Under the pieces are notes generated by a model, which saw only the letters and a list, made by a program, of their open reading frames with translations, did no database searches and was not told where the DNA came from. This document shows positions 10,535 through 20,500 of a stretch of 64,000 nucleotides of DNA, piece by piece. The stretch is from an uncultured Alphaproteobacteria bacterium. Lineage in GTDB: Bacteria > Pseudomonadota > Alphaproteobacteria > RF32 > CAG-239. The translations under genes were made by a program, and so were the position numbers. The stretch lies in NCBI GenBank assembly GCA_944391475.1, contig CALXTR010000005.1, positions 26,514 to 90,513 on the forward strand, read 5' to 3'. The number at the start of each line of letters is the position of its first letter. Within the stretch, counting starts at the first letter, position 1.

Positions 10535-11589
10535 TGGACTTGAGCTATTTCATCTTCTTAAGCAGCGGCTTATTTTTGGGGTGGTCTTTAGGCGCTAACG
10601 ATGCAGCCAACATTTTTGGTACCGCCGTTGGTACCAAAATGGTCAAGTTTCGCACCGCCGCAGTTATATCTTCCATATTCATTATATTGGGAGCCGTAAT
10701 TACCGGTAGTGGTGCTAGTCAGACCTTGAGCACCCTCGGTGCTGTCAATGCACTCCCCGGAGCATTTATGGTAGCTTTAGCTGCCGCAATTACCATTTAT
10801 TGGATGGTTCAGTTAGGCTTACCGGTATCTACTTCGCAAGCCATTGTCGGAGCTATTATCGGCTGGAACATTTATAGCGGTCACCCTACCGAACTTAGCG
10901 TCCTAACCCAAATTGTTGGTACCTGGGTCATCTGTCCGGTGTTAAGCGGCATTATTGCAATTTTGTTATATTATTTGATTCGTTATCGGCTCAAAAAATC
11001 CAAAATACACATTTTACACCGCGATACTTATACCCGCATTGGTTTGGTTCTGGTCGGTGCTTTTGGGGCATATGCCTTAGGTGCCAATAATATTGCCAAC
11101 GTCATGGGTGTGTTTGTCGATTCGAGCCCCTTCCAACCACTTCAATTTGGCACCTACTTCACCCTCAATCCAACTCAAGTCCTGTTTTTGATTGGCGGCC
11201 TTGCCATTAGCGTCGGTGTTATTACCTATTCGCACAAAGTCATGAGCACCGTTGGCAATAATTTGATGTCAATGAGCCCGGTTGTTGCGTGGATTGCGGT
11301 TTTTTCGCAAGCATTAGTACTGTTTTTGTTTGCGTCTCAAGGCCTGAAAAACTTTCTGACCATTCATGGTTTGCCTTCTCTGCCCTTGGTTCCGGTTTCA
11401 AGCTCTCAGGCCATTATCGGAGCCGTTATCGGAATTGGCTTAGCCAAAGGCGGCCACGAAGTCCACTGGGGACTATTAGGGCACATAGCATTAGGCTGGA
11501 TTGCCACCCCGATAATTGCCACTTTGCTGTGCTTTGTATCACTGTTCTTCTTAGAAAACGTGTTTAACCTAACTGTTTATTTACCCTAA
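10534..11589 (+). CDS. pit: Inorganic phosphate transporter, Pit family
   Basis: A 351-residue inner-membrane protein with about ten hydrophobic segments. It carries the two inverted signature copies of the family, GANDAANIFGTAVG near residue 20 and GANNIANVMGVFV near residue 183. It imports phosphate with a proton or as metal-phosphate. Coupled to the DUF47 regulator upstream. Its stop codon overlaps the stop codon of the convergent mrp gene by three bases, with no room for a separate terminator. Confidence 0.92.
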   Translation: MDLSYFIFLSSGLFLGWSLGANDAANIFGTAVGTKMVKFRTAAVISSIFIILGAVITGSGASQTLSTLGAVNALPGAFMVALAAAITIYWMVQLGLPVSTSQAIVGAIIGWNIYSGHPTELSVLTQIVGTWVICPVLSGIIAILLYYLIRYRLKKSKIHILHRDTYTRIGLVLVGAFGAYALGANNIANVMGVFVDSSPFQPLQFGTYFTLNPTQVLFLIGGLAISVGVITYSHKVMSTVGNNLMSMSPVVAWIAVFSQALVLFLFASQGLKNFLTIHGLPSLPLVPVSSSQAIIGAVIGIGLAKGGHEVHWGLLGHIALGWIATPIIATLLCFVSLFFLENVFNLTVYLP

Positions 11590-12587
11590 ACAAGACCGAG
11601 TGTTTTTGCCACCTTAGCAGCAATTTCTTCATAAGCCTTGGTGTGCGGGCTTTCCGGCTGTGCAAACACAATTGGCGTCCCATTGTCGGCATTTTCTCTG
11701 ATATCCAAATGGAGCGGAATTTCACCTAAAAAAGTCTCACCTAATTTTTCAGCGGTTTTGCGTGCTCCTTCATGCCCGAAAATATCAGCCCGATGTCCGC
11801 ATTTTTCACAAATATAATAGCTCATATTTTCAATAATACCCAAAATCGGCACATTGACTTTTTTGAACATATTAACCCCTTTGACCGCATCAATTAAGGC
11901 AATATCCTGCGGGGTTGAAACGATAACCGCACCATCAAAATGCAACCGTTGCGAAAGGGTAATTTGAATATCTCCGGTTCCAGGAGGCATATCAATTACC
12001 ATCACATCAACATTTTTCCATAGTGTATCACACAATAGTTGCTCGATTGCCCCGCAAGCTTTGGCCCCACGCCAAATCAACGGTGTTGATTTATCAATCA
12101 AGGTGCCAATCGACATAGATTGTGTTCCCATAAAATCAAATGGCACAAATGTTTTACCATCTTCACTTTGGGGGGCCACACCTTCATAACCAAGCATAGT
12201 CGGAATGGAAGGACCATAAATATCGGCATCAAAAATCGCGGTTTTAAGCCCCAAATTCGCCAAGGCTAATGTGAGGTTAACTGCTGTGGTAGATTTTCCC
12301 ACTCCGCCTTTGCCCGACGCCACGACAATAATTTTTTTAACCCCTTTAACCTGCCACGGAGCAATTTCCGGCCGCAAAGTTTGCGTTTTTTTCAGAGCCG
12401 TAAACACTACCGATACCTTATCGATTCCCTCAATTTTTTGCAACTGCGCTTGCAAAGCCTGTTGCTTTTCAGGTTCATCTTTATCAACCCCTAACACCAC
12501 TATCAAACGCTTACCAAGCAGTTTAATTTCTTCAATTTGCGATAAGGCAAAATATTGTTCCACAATCGCCTTAATCTTCTCTTCCAT
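11586..12587 (-). CDS. mrp: Iron-sulfur cluster carrier protein Mrp/ApbC
   Basis: A P-loop ATPase that binds and transfers Fe-S clusters. The N-terminal DUF59/MIP18-like domain covers about residues 1-75. The deviant Walker A SGKGGVGKST lies at 91-100, and the CEKC pair that holds the bridging cluster is in the C-terminal half. The start at 12587 has AGGAG eight bases upstream. The frame stays open further upstream into the hflK start region, but that extension has no family character. Convergent with the Pit gene. Confidence 0.94.
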   Translation of the reverse strand: MEEKIKAIVEQYFALSQIEEIKLLGKRLIVVLGVDKDEPEKQQALQAQLQKIEGIDKVSVVFTALKKTQTLRPEIAPWQVKGVKKIIVVASGKGGVGKSTTAVNLTLALANLGLKTAIFDADIYGPSIPTMLGYEGVAPQSEDGKTFVPFDFMGTQSMSIGTLIDKSTPLIWRGAKACGAIEQLLCDTLWKNVDVMVIDMPPGTGDIQITLSQRLHFDGAVIVSTPQDIALIDAVKGVNMFKKVNVPILGIIENMSYYICEKCGHRADIFGHEGARKTAEKLGETFLGEIPLHLDIRENADNGTPIVFAQPESPHTKAYEEIAAKVAKTLGLV

Positions 12588-12622
12588 CACAAGGGCTCCT
12601 GTTGATATAGTTTTATCACCAA

Positions 12623-12651
12623 TTGTCATTAGGATATTTATATTATATAAA
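12623..12651 (+). promoter_or_regulatory. Probable sigma70 promoter of hflKC-degP-holC
   Basis: TTGTCA at 12623-12628 and TATAAA at 12646-12651 are separated by 17 bases, about 50 bases before the hflK ATG and in the divergent gap to mrp. Confidence 0.5.
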
Positions 12652-12702
12652 AACATAAAGCAATAGATTAAACCGCAGATGTTCAAATAAAGAGAGGAAA
12701 AC

Positions 12703-13761
12703 ATGTCCCAAAACAACGGTCCTTGGGGAACAGAAAACCCCTGGAGTAGCACTGATAATGACACTCACAGCCCCAAAGTGGTTGATTTCAAGATAAAGAA
12801 ACCCCAAAACTTTGATTTTAAGATTGGCTGGATATTTGCAGCTATCGCATTGTTGTGGTTAGCCACCGGCTTTTATCAAGTCCAACCCAATGAGCAAGGC
12901 GTTGTTTTGCGTTTTGGTAAATATACCTATACCACCGATGCCGGCTTGCACTATCACCTTCCCTACCCGATAGAGAAAGTCATAAAAGTTAGTATCACGC
13001 AAGAGCGCAGTATCAACCTTGGTGTTGCCGAGGCTTACACTGCCACCAACCGCGCCGCCATGAGAAACGGCAAGCTTGATATGTCAGATCCGCTCAAAAA
13101 CTTTACCGAAAGCCACATGCTGACCGGAGATGAAAATATAGTCGACGTCAACCTCACCGTGGTTTGGAGAATTAAAGATGCCAAAGATTACCTCTTTAGC
13201 ATGCAAGACCCTGACACCACCACCCGCGTGGCCGCACAATCGGTTTTAAGAGAAATTGTTGGACAATCCGAAATGCAAGCCATTATCACCGGTGACCGCG
13301 GCAAGGTTGAAGACGAAACCAAAGCCGAGTTGCAAAAAGTAATGGACGAGTTTGTATCTGGTATTGAAATTGTCCGTGTCAAACTCCAAAAAGCAGACCC
13401 ACCAAAACAAGTGGTAGATGCTTTTAATGAAGTCCAACGTGCTAAAGCCGACATGGAACGTTTCAAAAACGAGGCCGAAGCTTACCGCAACGAAATTTTG
13501 CCTAAAGCCCGTGGTGAAGCCGCACAACTTTTGCAAAATGCCGAAGCTTATAAAGAGGCTGTCGTCAACAAAGCCAAAGGTGAGGCCGACAGATTTAACT
13601 CAGTATACAATGCCTACAAAGAAGGTAAAAACGTCACTGCCCGCCGTATGTACCTTGAAACCATGGAAAACATCTTGGCTAAATCCGATAAAGTCATTGT
13701 CGACCAGGGCAAAAACGGCTCTAATGTCATACCCTACCTTCCCTTAGATAAATTAAAATAG
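12703..13761 (+). CDS. hflK: FtsH protease modulator HflK
   Basis: An SPFH/band-7 membrane protein that forms a cage with HflC around the FtsH protease and controls its access to substrates. There is a Gly/Asn-rich N-terminus, one transmembrane segment (about 43-60), the SPFH domain, and a long helical region rich in Ala, Glu and Lys. The length of 352 residues is normal. AGAGG precedes the start. The hflC gene follows after nine bases. Confidence 0.95.
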   Translation: MSQNNGPWGTENPWSSTDNDTHSPKVVDFKIKKPQNFDFKIGWIFAAIALLWLATGFYQVQPNEQGVVLRFGKYTYTTDAGLHYHLPYPIEKVIKVSITQERSINLGVAEAYTATNRAAMRNGKLDMSDPLKNFTESHMLTGDENIVDVNLTVVWRIKDAKDYLFSMQDPDTTTRVAAQSVLREIVGQSEMQAIITGDRGKVEDETKAELQKVMDEFVSGIEIVRVKLQKADPPKQVVDAFNEVQRAKADMERFKNEAEAYRNEILPKARGEAAQLLQNAEAYKEAVVNKAKGEADRFNSVYNAYKEGKNVTARRMYLETMENILAKSDKVIVDQGKNGSNVIPYLPLDKLK

Positions 13762-13770
13762 GAGAGAACC

Positions 13771-14649
13771 ATGTCCGAAAAAATTAAATTCACCCTAATT
13801 AGCATCTGCGTGGCTCTCGCCTTTGTATTATTCAATTCGCTATACGTTCTTCCCCAAACGGAACAAGCCATCGTCTTGCAATTTGGTGAACCCGTACGTT
13901 TAGTGAAAGATGCCGGTCTAAAATTGAAAGTACCATTCATTCAAAATGTTGTTTTTTATGATAACCGCTTACTCAACTTAGACCCTCCGGCACAAGAAAT
14001 CGTCTTAAACGATAAAAAGCGTTTAGATGTAGATAGTTTCACCCGTTTTCGGATTATTGATCCGCTAAAGTTTTATCAAACCGTACGCACCGAAGAACAA
14101 GCTCGCAGCAAGCTAAAAGAGATTGTCAATTCTTCTGTCCGCAAGATTCTCGGTCGCACCACCTTGCAAGAACTACTTTCGCAAAAAAGAACTCAGATTA
14201 TGGCTGACATTTCTAATGCAGTTAAAGTAGATGCCGCCCAGATTGGAGTTAGCGTTGCCGATGTCAGGATTCGTCGTGCCGATTTGCCGATTGAGGTATT
14301 GCAAGCCATTAATGCGCGGATGAAAACCGAACGTGAACGCGATGCCAAGGAGTTCCGCGCTCAAGGTCAGCAAAATGCGCAACAGATTCGCGCCAAAGCA
14401 GAGAAAGAAAAAACCATCATCATTGCCGAAGCAGCAAAAAAAGCCGAGATTATGCGCGGTGAAGGCGACCAAGAAGCCATCCGCATCTGGAATCAGGCAG
14501 CCAATCGCGATCCGCAGTTCTTTGCTTTTTACCGTTCTTTAGCGGCATATCAAAAGGCACTAAACGAAGGTAAAACCTCGTTGGTTTTGTCGCCGGATTC
14601 GGAATTCTTCCGCTATTTTCAACAAGCTCCTAAAAGCATTCAAGAGTAA
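13771..14649 (+). CDS. hflC: FtsH protease modulator HflC
   Basis: Partner of HflK in the same SPFH cage. It has a short N-terminal transmembrane segment (about 8-27), the SPFH domain starting with the TEQAIVLQFGEP motif, and a C-terminal helical region with KAEKEKTIIIAEA. The length of 292 residues is typical. The ribosome binding site is GGAGAG. It is followed six bases later by the degP-like gene, the usual alphaproteobacterial order. Confidence 0.95.
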   Translation: MSEKIKFTLISICVALAFVLFNSLYVLPQTEQAIVLQFGEPVRLVKDAGLKLKVPFIQNVVFYDNRLLNLDPPAQEIVLNDKKRLDVDSFTRFRIIDPLKFYQTVRTEEQARSKLKEIVNSSVRKILGRTTLQELLSQKRTQIMADISNAVKVDAAQIGVSVADVRIRRADLPIEVLQAINARMKTERERDAKEFRAQGQQNAQQIRAKAEKEKTIIIAEAAKKAEIMRGEGDQEAIRIWNQAANRDPQFFAFYRSLAAYQKALNEGKTSLVLSPDSEFFRYFQQAPKSIQE

Positions 14650-14655
14650 GACAAG

Positions 14656-16074
14656 ATGAAACGCTGTTTTTTGGTTCTGTTTGGTTTGCTGTTATGGCCC
14701 CGTTTTTCCTCGGCTGAGATAGTTGGTCTCCCCTCCTTTGCAGATTTGGTTGAACAACTATCTCCGTCCGTAGTCAACATTTCTACTACACCTAAAGACG
14801 AAAATACCGAGCCTCATAGCGAATTTCTAAACGGAACCACCAGCGATAGTGATATTTTTAGTTCATCTCCATCGGGTCATGTTGCACTTGGCTCTGGTTT
14901 TATCTTAGATGAAGAAGGCTATATCTTAACCAACAGCCATGTTATCGAGAACGCTTCCGAAATTACAGTTATCTTGCATGACAATACACCATTGGCAGCA
15001 GTATTAGTCGGAACCGATAAAAAAACCGATTTAGCCCTAATTAAGGTTGATACCAATCGCAAACTCACCCCAGTTAAATTTGGAGATTCGGATAAGATTC
15101 GGGTCGGCGATTGGATTTTAGCTATTGGCAACCCCTTCGGGCTTGGGGGCAGTGTTACTGCCGGTATTATCTCAGCTAAATCCCGAGATATTGCCTCCGG
15201 CCCTTATGATAATTTCATTCAGACCGATGCCTCTATCAATCAGGGGAGCTCAGGAGGCCCGATGTTTAATCTGCAAGGAGAGGTCATCGGGATTAACACA
15301 GCAATTTTTTCGACTACCGGCGGCAGCATGGGTATCGGTTTTGCAATTCCTGCCAACCAAGCCCATTTTGTAATCAAACAGCTAAAAGAACAAGGCAAAG
15401 TAACCCGCGGCTGGATTGGAATCAAAATTCAACCTCACGCAGATGACATTGCTAAAAGTTTGGACTTAAATGAAAAACAAGGCATTATAATCTCTGGTGT
15501 TACCGAAGGCTCACCGGCTAAACAAGCCGGCATTGAGGCAGGTGATATTTTGTTGAGCGTCAACAACCAACCCACCGGCAATACACAAAATTTTTCAAGA
15601 CTGATTGCAGAAAGTCCGATTGGCTCAGAAATTGAGGTTTCGCTGTGGCGCAACAATCAACGCTTAAACAAAAAAATCAAGATTTTGCCCATGCCCGAAC
15701 CAGCAGCCACTCTTCCCCGAAAAGAGACACCAACAGAACTTTCTATATCTACCCCCAACCTGCTAAACTTTGCCGAGCTAGGAATAGGGTTAGCAAACAT
15801 TGACGAGCAAATGCTTGATAAATACCAGCTATCTTCCACCACAAAAGGACTGGTAGTCACTGATATTCTTCCTGGTAGCGACGCCGAAGCCAAAGGCTTA
15901 AAAAGAGGCAGTGTTATCATCAAGATAGATAAGAAAGATGTTTTTAATCTTGAAGATGCCAACCGCTACATTTCTGACGCCAGATTAGAAAACCATCGTC
16001 CGGTTTTATTCTCTGTACTAGGAGCAGACAACTCAATGTATTTTGTCGCCATAAAATTTGCGGAGGAAGAATGA
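14656..16074 (+). CDS. degP: DegP/HtrA-type periplasmic serine protease
   Basis: A periplasmic quality-control protease and chaperone. The signal peptide spans residues 1-20. The trypsin-like domain has the triad His95 (TNSHVIEN), Asp125 (KKTDLALI) and Ser199 (NQGSSGGP). Two PDZ domains follow, at about 250-340 and 380-460. The length of 472 residues matches Do-type proteases. It is in the hflKC operon and overlaps holC by four bases (ATGA), so the two are coupled. Whether it is DegP or a DegQ/MucD type cannot be decided from sequence alone. Confidence 0.93.
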   Translation: MKRCFLVLFGLLLWPRFSSAEIVGLPSFADLVEQLSPSVVNISTTPKDENTEPHSEFLNGTTSDSDIFSSSPSGHVALGSGFILDEEGYILTNSHVIENASEITVILHDNTPLAAVLVGTDKKTDLALIKVDTNRKLTPVKFGDSDKIRVGDWILAIGNPFGLGGSVTAGIISAKSRDIASGPYDNFIQTDASINQGSSGGPMFNLQGEVIGINTAIFSTTGGSMGIGFAIPANQAHFVIKQLKEQGKVTRGWIGIKIQPHADDIAKSLDLNEKQGIIISGVTEGSPAKQAGIEAGDILLSVNNQPTGNTQNFSRLIAESPIGSEIEVSLWRNNQRLNKKIKILPMPEPAATLPRKETPTELSISTPNLLNFAELGIGLANIDEQMLDKYQLSSTTKGLVVTDILPGSDAEAKGLKRGSVIIKIDKKDVFNLEDANRYISDARLENHRPVLFSVLGADNSMYFVAIKFAEEE

Positions 16075-16526
16075 GAGTAGACTTTTATCACCTCCAAACT
16101 CAGACATTAGAAGATGTATTACCCAAGCTTTTAGAAAAAGCACTAGGGGCAAGCCCAAAGATTCTGGTCAAGATAGGTACACCCGAGCGGGTTGAATTCC
16201 TCAATTCATTACTATGGACTTATAATGATACATCTTTTTTGCCCCATGGCTCAAAGAAAGACGGCAATGCCGAGCTACAACCGATATGGCTCACATCAGA
16301 TAATGACAACCCCAACCATGCTAAGATTGTTTTTTGGGTTGATGGCGCTGAGGGCAAAGTTGAAGAGTTAGAAGGAGTTGAACGAATATTAAATATTTTT
16401 GACGGCAATCAAGAAACTGCCCTGACCCAAGCCCGCCGTTTGTGGAAAGAGCTCAAAGCAGCAGGACATGAGGTCTATTACTGGCAGCAAGACAACAACA
16501 ACCAACGTTGGCAGCAAAAAGCTTAA
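16071..16526 (+). CDS. holC: DNA polymerase III chi subunit
   Basis: Chi links the clamp loader to SSB. The protein has 151 residues and the start MRVDFYHL, close to the family start in which F-Y-H-L is usual. Later stretches such as PIWLTSDNDNPNHAKIVFWVDG agree with the chi fold. The ATG overlaps the degP stop (ATGA). A terminator follows eleven bases after the stop. Confidence 0.9.
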   Translation: MRVDFYHLQTQTLEDVLPKLLEKALGASPKILVKIGTPERVEFLNSLLWTYNDTSFLPHGSKKDGNAELQPIWLTSDNDNPNHAKIVFWVDGAEGKVEELEGVERILNIFDGNQETALTQARRLWKELKAAGHEVYYWQQDNNNQRWQQKA

Positions 16527-16534
16527 TCAGTTAC

Positions 16535-16572
16535 ATAAAAAAGTCGGTACTTAAAGTACCGACTTTTTTATA
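16535..16572. terminator. Bidirectional terminator between holC and galU
   Basis: A 10-bp stem (AAGTCGGTAC / GTACCGACTT) with a four-base loop is flanked by A-run and T-run, so it serves both converging transcripts. Confidence 0.87.
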
Positions 16573-16586
16573 GCTTAGAATACCCG

Positions 16587-17477
16587 TTATACTAAGATAT
16601 TGTCCAACACTTGTTTGCAATAAGCTCTTAGTTCAGGATTCATCATCAGACTCAGTTTGAGGTTTGATTTGGCAAGTTCTTCGTTAGTACCACAGTCAAA
16701 ACGCAAAGCATCACAAAGCACACCGGTCAACTTCATACCACGAACGGCAGCCAACCCCATAGCATCGGCCAAATTAATCTCACCATTGTTACCCTTACGA
16801 ACTTCCGGCAAAATATCCATAATTTCATTAGGCAGAATATAGGGTCCCATACTGGCATAATTAGATGGAACATCCTCGAGAGCTGGCTTTTCGATTTTTC
16901 CTTTAGCATGCACAATACGACCATCACGCACTGCACCGATTAATGCGCCATAGCGCACCATCTGCTCACGCGGAAATTCCATAATATTTTCAACCATACC
17001 ACCGTGTTCTTCATACACATCTAAAAGCTGTTTTAGGATACCTTCACCATGGAAATTTACATACACATCATCAGGCCACATCACCACGAAATCGCGTTTT
17101 CCGACAATTTCTTTAGCCATCAACACAGCATGTCCATTTCCTTTAGGCTCTGCTTGCTCAGCAAAAGAAAACTTCATTCCTTCCGGAATAATCTCTTGCA
17201 CCACTTTCAACAAATCGAATTTATTTTTTTCTTTCAGATGGTTCTCAAGCCACGGATAAGGAGAGAAATGCTTTTCAAAAAGCCCTTTACACGATTGATC
17301 ACTATAGATAAAAACAATTTCTTTGATACCAATTTCCGCACAACAATCCACTGCATATTGAATAATCGGCTTACTGTTCAAGGTCAAAAAACCTTTGTGC
17401 AATGCCTTGGTTGAAGGCAAATTACGAGTAGACAATCCTGCCACCGGCAAGATACAAACTTCTGGTCTTCTATGCAT
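16587..17477 (-). CDS. UTP-glucose-1-phosphate uridylyltransferase-like protein (divergent GalU)
   Basis: A nucleotidyltransferase of the GalU family, which makes UDP-glucose from UTP and glucose-1-phosphate. The protein has about 296 residues. The N-terminal nucleotide loop reads VAGLSTRNLPSTKALHKGFL, where most GalU proteins have GLGTRFLPATK and KEMLP. The later motifs EPKGNGHAV, PDDVYV and RFDCGT fit the fold. The unusual loop could change the substrate, so another sugar-phosphate nucleotidyltransferase is possible. The ATG at 17477 has GGAG nine bases upstream; a TTG further up is not supported. Confidence 0.75.
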   Translation of the reverse strand: MHRRPEVCILPVAGLSTRNLPSTKALHKGFLTLNSKPIIQYAVDCCAEIGIKEIVFIYSDQSCKGLFEKHFSPYPWLENHLKEKNKFDLLKVVQEIIPEGMKFSFAEQAEPKGNGHAVLMAKEIVGKRDFVVMWPDDVYVNFHGEGILKQLLDVYEEHGGMVENIMEFPREQMVRYGALIGAVRDGRIVHAKGKIEKPALEDVPSNYASMGPYILPNEIMDILPEVRKGNNGEINLADAMGLAAVRGMKLTGVLCDALRFDCGTNEELAKSNLKLSLMMNPELRAYCKQVLDNILV

Positions 17478-17548
17478 CAAAAAAAACTCCAAATAATAAC
17501 GTTAACTTTATGAGCAAATGATATCACAAAAAAACGTTTCGACAAGCA

Positions 17549-20500
17549 TTATTTCCGAACTATCACACCACTTGCTTTAGAAATTTTTCCATCTGTTTTC
17601 AATAGAATATTATCCTTTTTTTCCGTCTTATTTGGCTTAGGATCATCACCTTGTTTTATAATGACATTTTCTTTTCCTTGCGCGCTAAAATCCAAGACCG
17701 GAATTTTATTTTGTTCCTGCAAAGATTCCGATTTTTCAATATCCTCAATATCGCGCGTCACCGTCATACTTTTTCCGCCACCGGCAACCGAAATTGAACC
17801 GGTATTTTCTTTGAGTTTTCGTTCAATTTCCGCTTGTCTTAATTTTTCCTGATACTGTTTTTCAGCATTTTGTACTTGCGGCTCCACATAGGTATAATAC
17901 TCTTCCATATTATCACCCAACTTTTTGCTATCTTCCTTAGCAGTAACCAAAGATTGGGCAATTTTATCTTCATACTCGGCCAATTTCAGCGGATCCAAAG
18001 TATTTTGCATTTGCACATAATCTCTAGAAAGTTTTGTATTAATATCATCTAGCTCAACAAACAAACTTTCCACCACTGCTTTGATAGCCGTTGCCTTTGG
18101 ATCGTTAGATAACACATAGTCTGTTTCAATGGCTGACAATCTCTCCTTAAACCCAGCCTCATAGGCCCGAAATTCATTTAATTTTTGCTGAGCATTTTTA
18201 TGAATATCCGCTATTTGATTATACAATAAATTGGTTCGATATTTAATATCATCAACGGTATACTTCATCAGATTTTTTTCTGCTCTTTCGATTCGATTTT
18301 GCAACAATTCATTTTTACGTTTTGCATCATCGATTTGTTCTTGTTCAAACTTAGGGCTCAACCCCAAAGTCAGCACCTCAGACAACCCTTTAGCAATATT
18401 ATCCAGTTCCTCTTGCAGACTAGTCATTGCCTTTACATTTTGAGGATTTTTTATCTGCACCTGCACCACCTGAAACTTCTGGCGAACTTCCTTATTCAGA
18501 CGATTCTCCATAGCTTTAGTTACGTTAATTTGCTCATTCATACCTTGTTGCAGTTGTGCCCGTTCTGCTTGAGCTTCAGCTTGTTTTTGAGCTGCAATTT
18601 CCGCATGTTTTTTCTGGTATAATTGCACAATGTCTTGCACATTAACCTCCAGCTGCGGAGCAGATAAAGAGTTCAACAACTCAAAGGAGATTTTTGGTAA
18701 TTTAACGTCCTTAAAACCTAATTCAAACTGCGCTTTAGTATCCCAAAGCAATAAATTTCCGTTTGCTTTCATGGTTAAATCATATTCTTTTTCAGTGGCA
18801 AACTTCATATTGCTTAAAACATAATCAGCCTTAGAAATTTTGAGTGTTCCACTGATAGATTTGAACTTGGTCCTTCCTTTTTCCAAATTGTCTCTAACCA
18901 ATTTAGAAAGCCCATCACCGCTGGAGCGTTTTTTCAAATCGGTCTCAATCGGCGCAAAATCCACTCCCTTAAACTCAGTATCCGTAATCTCAAAATCGCT
19001 CACAGCCACCAAGGTCTTAATCATATCTTCCACTGAGGTCGCATCGGCAGAAAAAGTATTGTTGCTGCTAAGTGTTCCGTAGTTAAAGCCATAAGTCTTA
19101 CCACTCCAAAAGCTATCATCCAAGTTCACCCCAGACAACACGAGTTTTCCTTTCAAAGAAGGATTGGTCGCAAAATCAAGTTCACCTTCCGCACTCACTT
19201 TGCCTTTACTATAATCAGCCGAAAAATCGGTAATTTTCAAAACATCATCAACAAGCCCCAAGCTGGTCGAAACATTTTGTACTGCCAAATTTTCATACAT
19301 AAGTTTAGCCACATCGAGCTTAAAATTGAGTTCTAAATCTTTATACAAATCATAATTAATTTTTACATTTGACCACCATGGCTTAGCTAAAAATGCCACT
19401 TTATCCGTATCTGTTTTTTTAAACGAAGCCACCTCATTATTAACCCGGCTAGCCTCACCATTGTAGAAGAAACGCTCCAACTCCAGTTGGTTTATTTTCA
19501 GTTGACCGCTGATTTTTTGCTTCTTTTCAAGCTCCGCATATTCCAAGTTCCCTTCCATCTGGTTTTGCCCGATAGAAAGCTGCAAATTCTCGGCCTTAAA
19601 ATTATCACTCACCCCAACAAAATCAGTATTTAAGGTAAACACCCCTAAAGAATATACATTAGGAGCATAATTGATCTTAAAATTCTGCATCATCGAAATA
19701 AAATCTGGAGCCTTAAAATAAAGCTTACCTTGATAATATCTTCCGGCATCGGTTTTGGTGACCACACCACCAAAACTCATATCCATATTTTCGAGTTTAG
19801 AAACATTTTTGATGGCAAAACGCGACAATGTACCGGTCGCAATTCCCTCCGCAGAGAACTTCTTCAAATTTTTAATTTCCCACTCTGGAAGCTCCACCGC
19901 AAACTTACTTAGCAAAGAAAACACATCAGGATTTTGGAAATTATATTTCAGATTCTCGAACTCAAAATTTTCGCCAAACCCCTTAATTTTACCCGATGCC
20001 TCCAAAGAGCCACCCGACAAGCTCGGAATATCCAACTTTTTAAGCTCCAACACACCATTTTGCAGTTTACCCTCTGCCACCATTTTCTCAAACGGCAAAT
20101 TATCATAAATTCCGAGCCCTAAATTGAGCATAAATTGCACATCAAGATTTTTTAGCTTTTGGAGTTGAGTAAAACGATACCGCAACCGATTCTCCAAATC
20201 GCTCTCTGCCACTTCATCTGGCAACATCGGAATATAATTATCAAAATTAATACTATCGGCTTGAATAATCACAAATGACTTAAACTTTCCGTTTTCACGC
20301 ATCAAAGCGATATCACCAGCCACTTTAGTTTTATCCAACGTAAAATCAAGCGGAGTAATTTTAATCTCACTCAACGACCCTTCGGCTTTTGCTGTTCCGG
20401 TAAACTTCCGATAAATTGACGGCACAGGTAGCACCGGTTCCAACTTAAACGCACGCAACAGCTCTACCAACTCATCAGCCCGCAAAGACATATCAGATTT

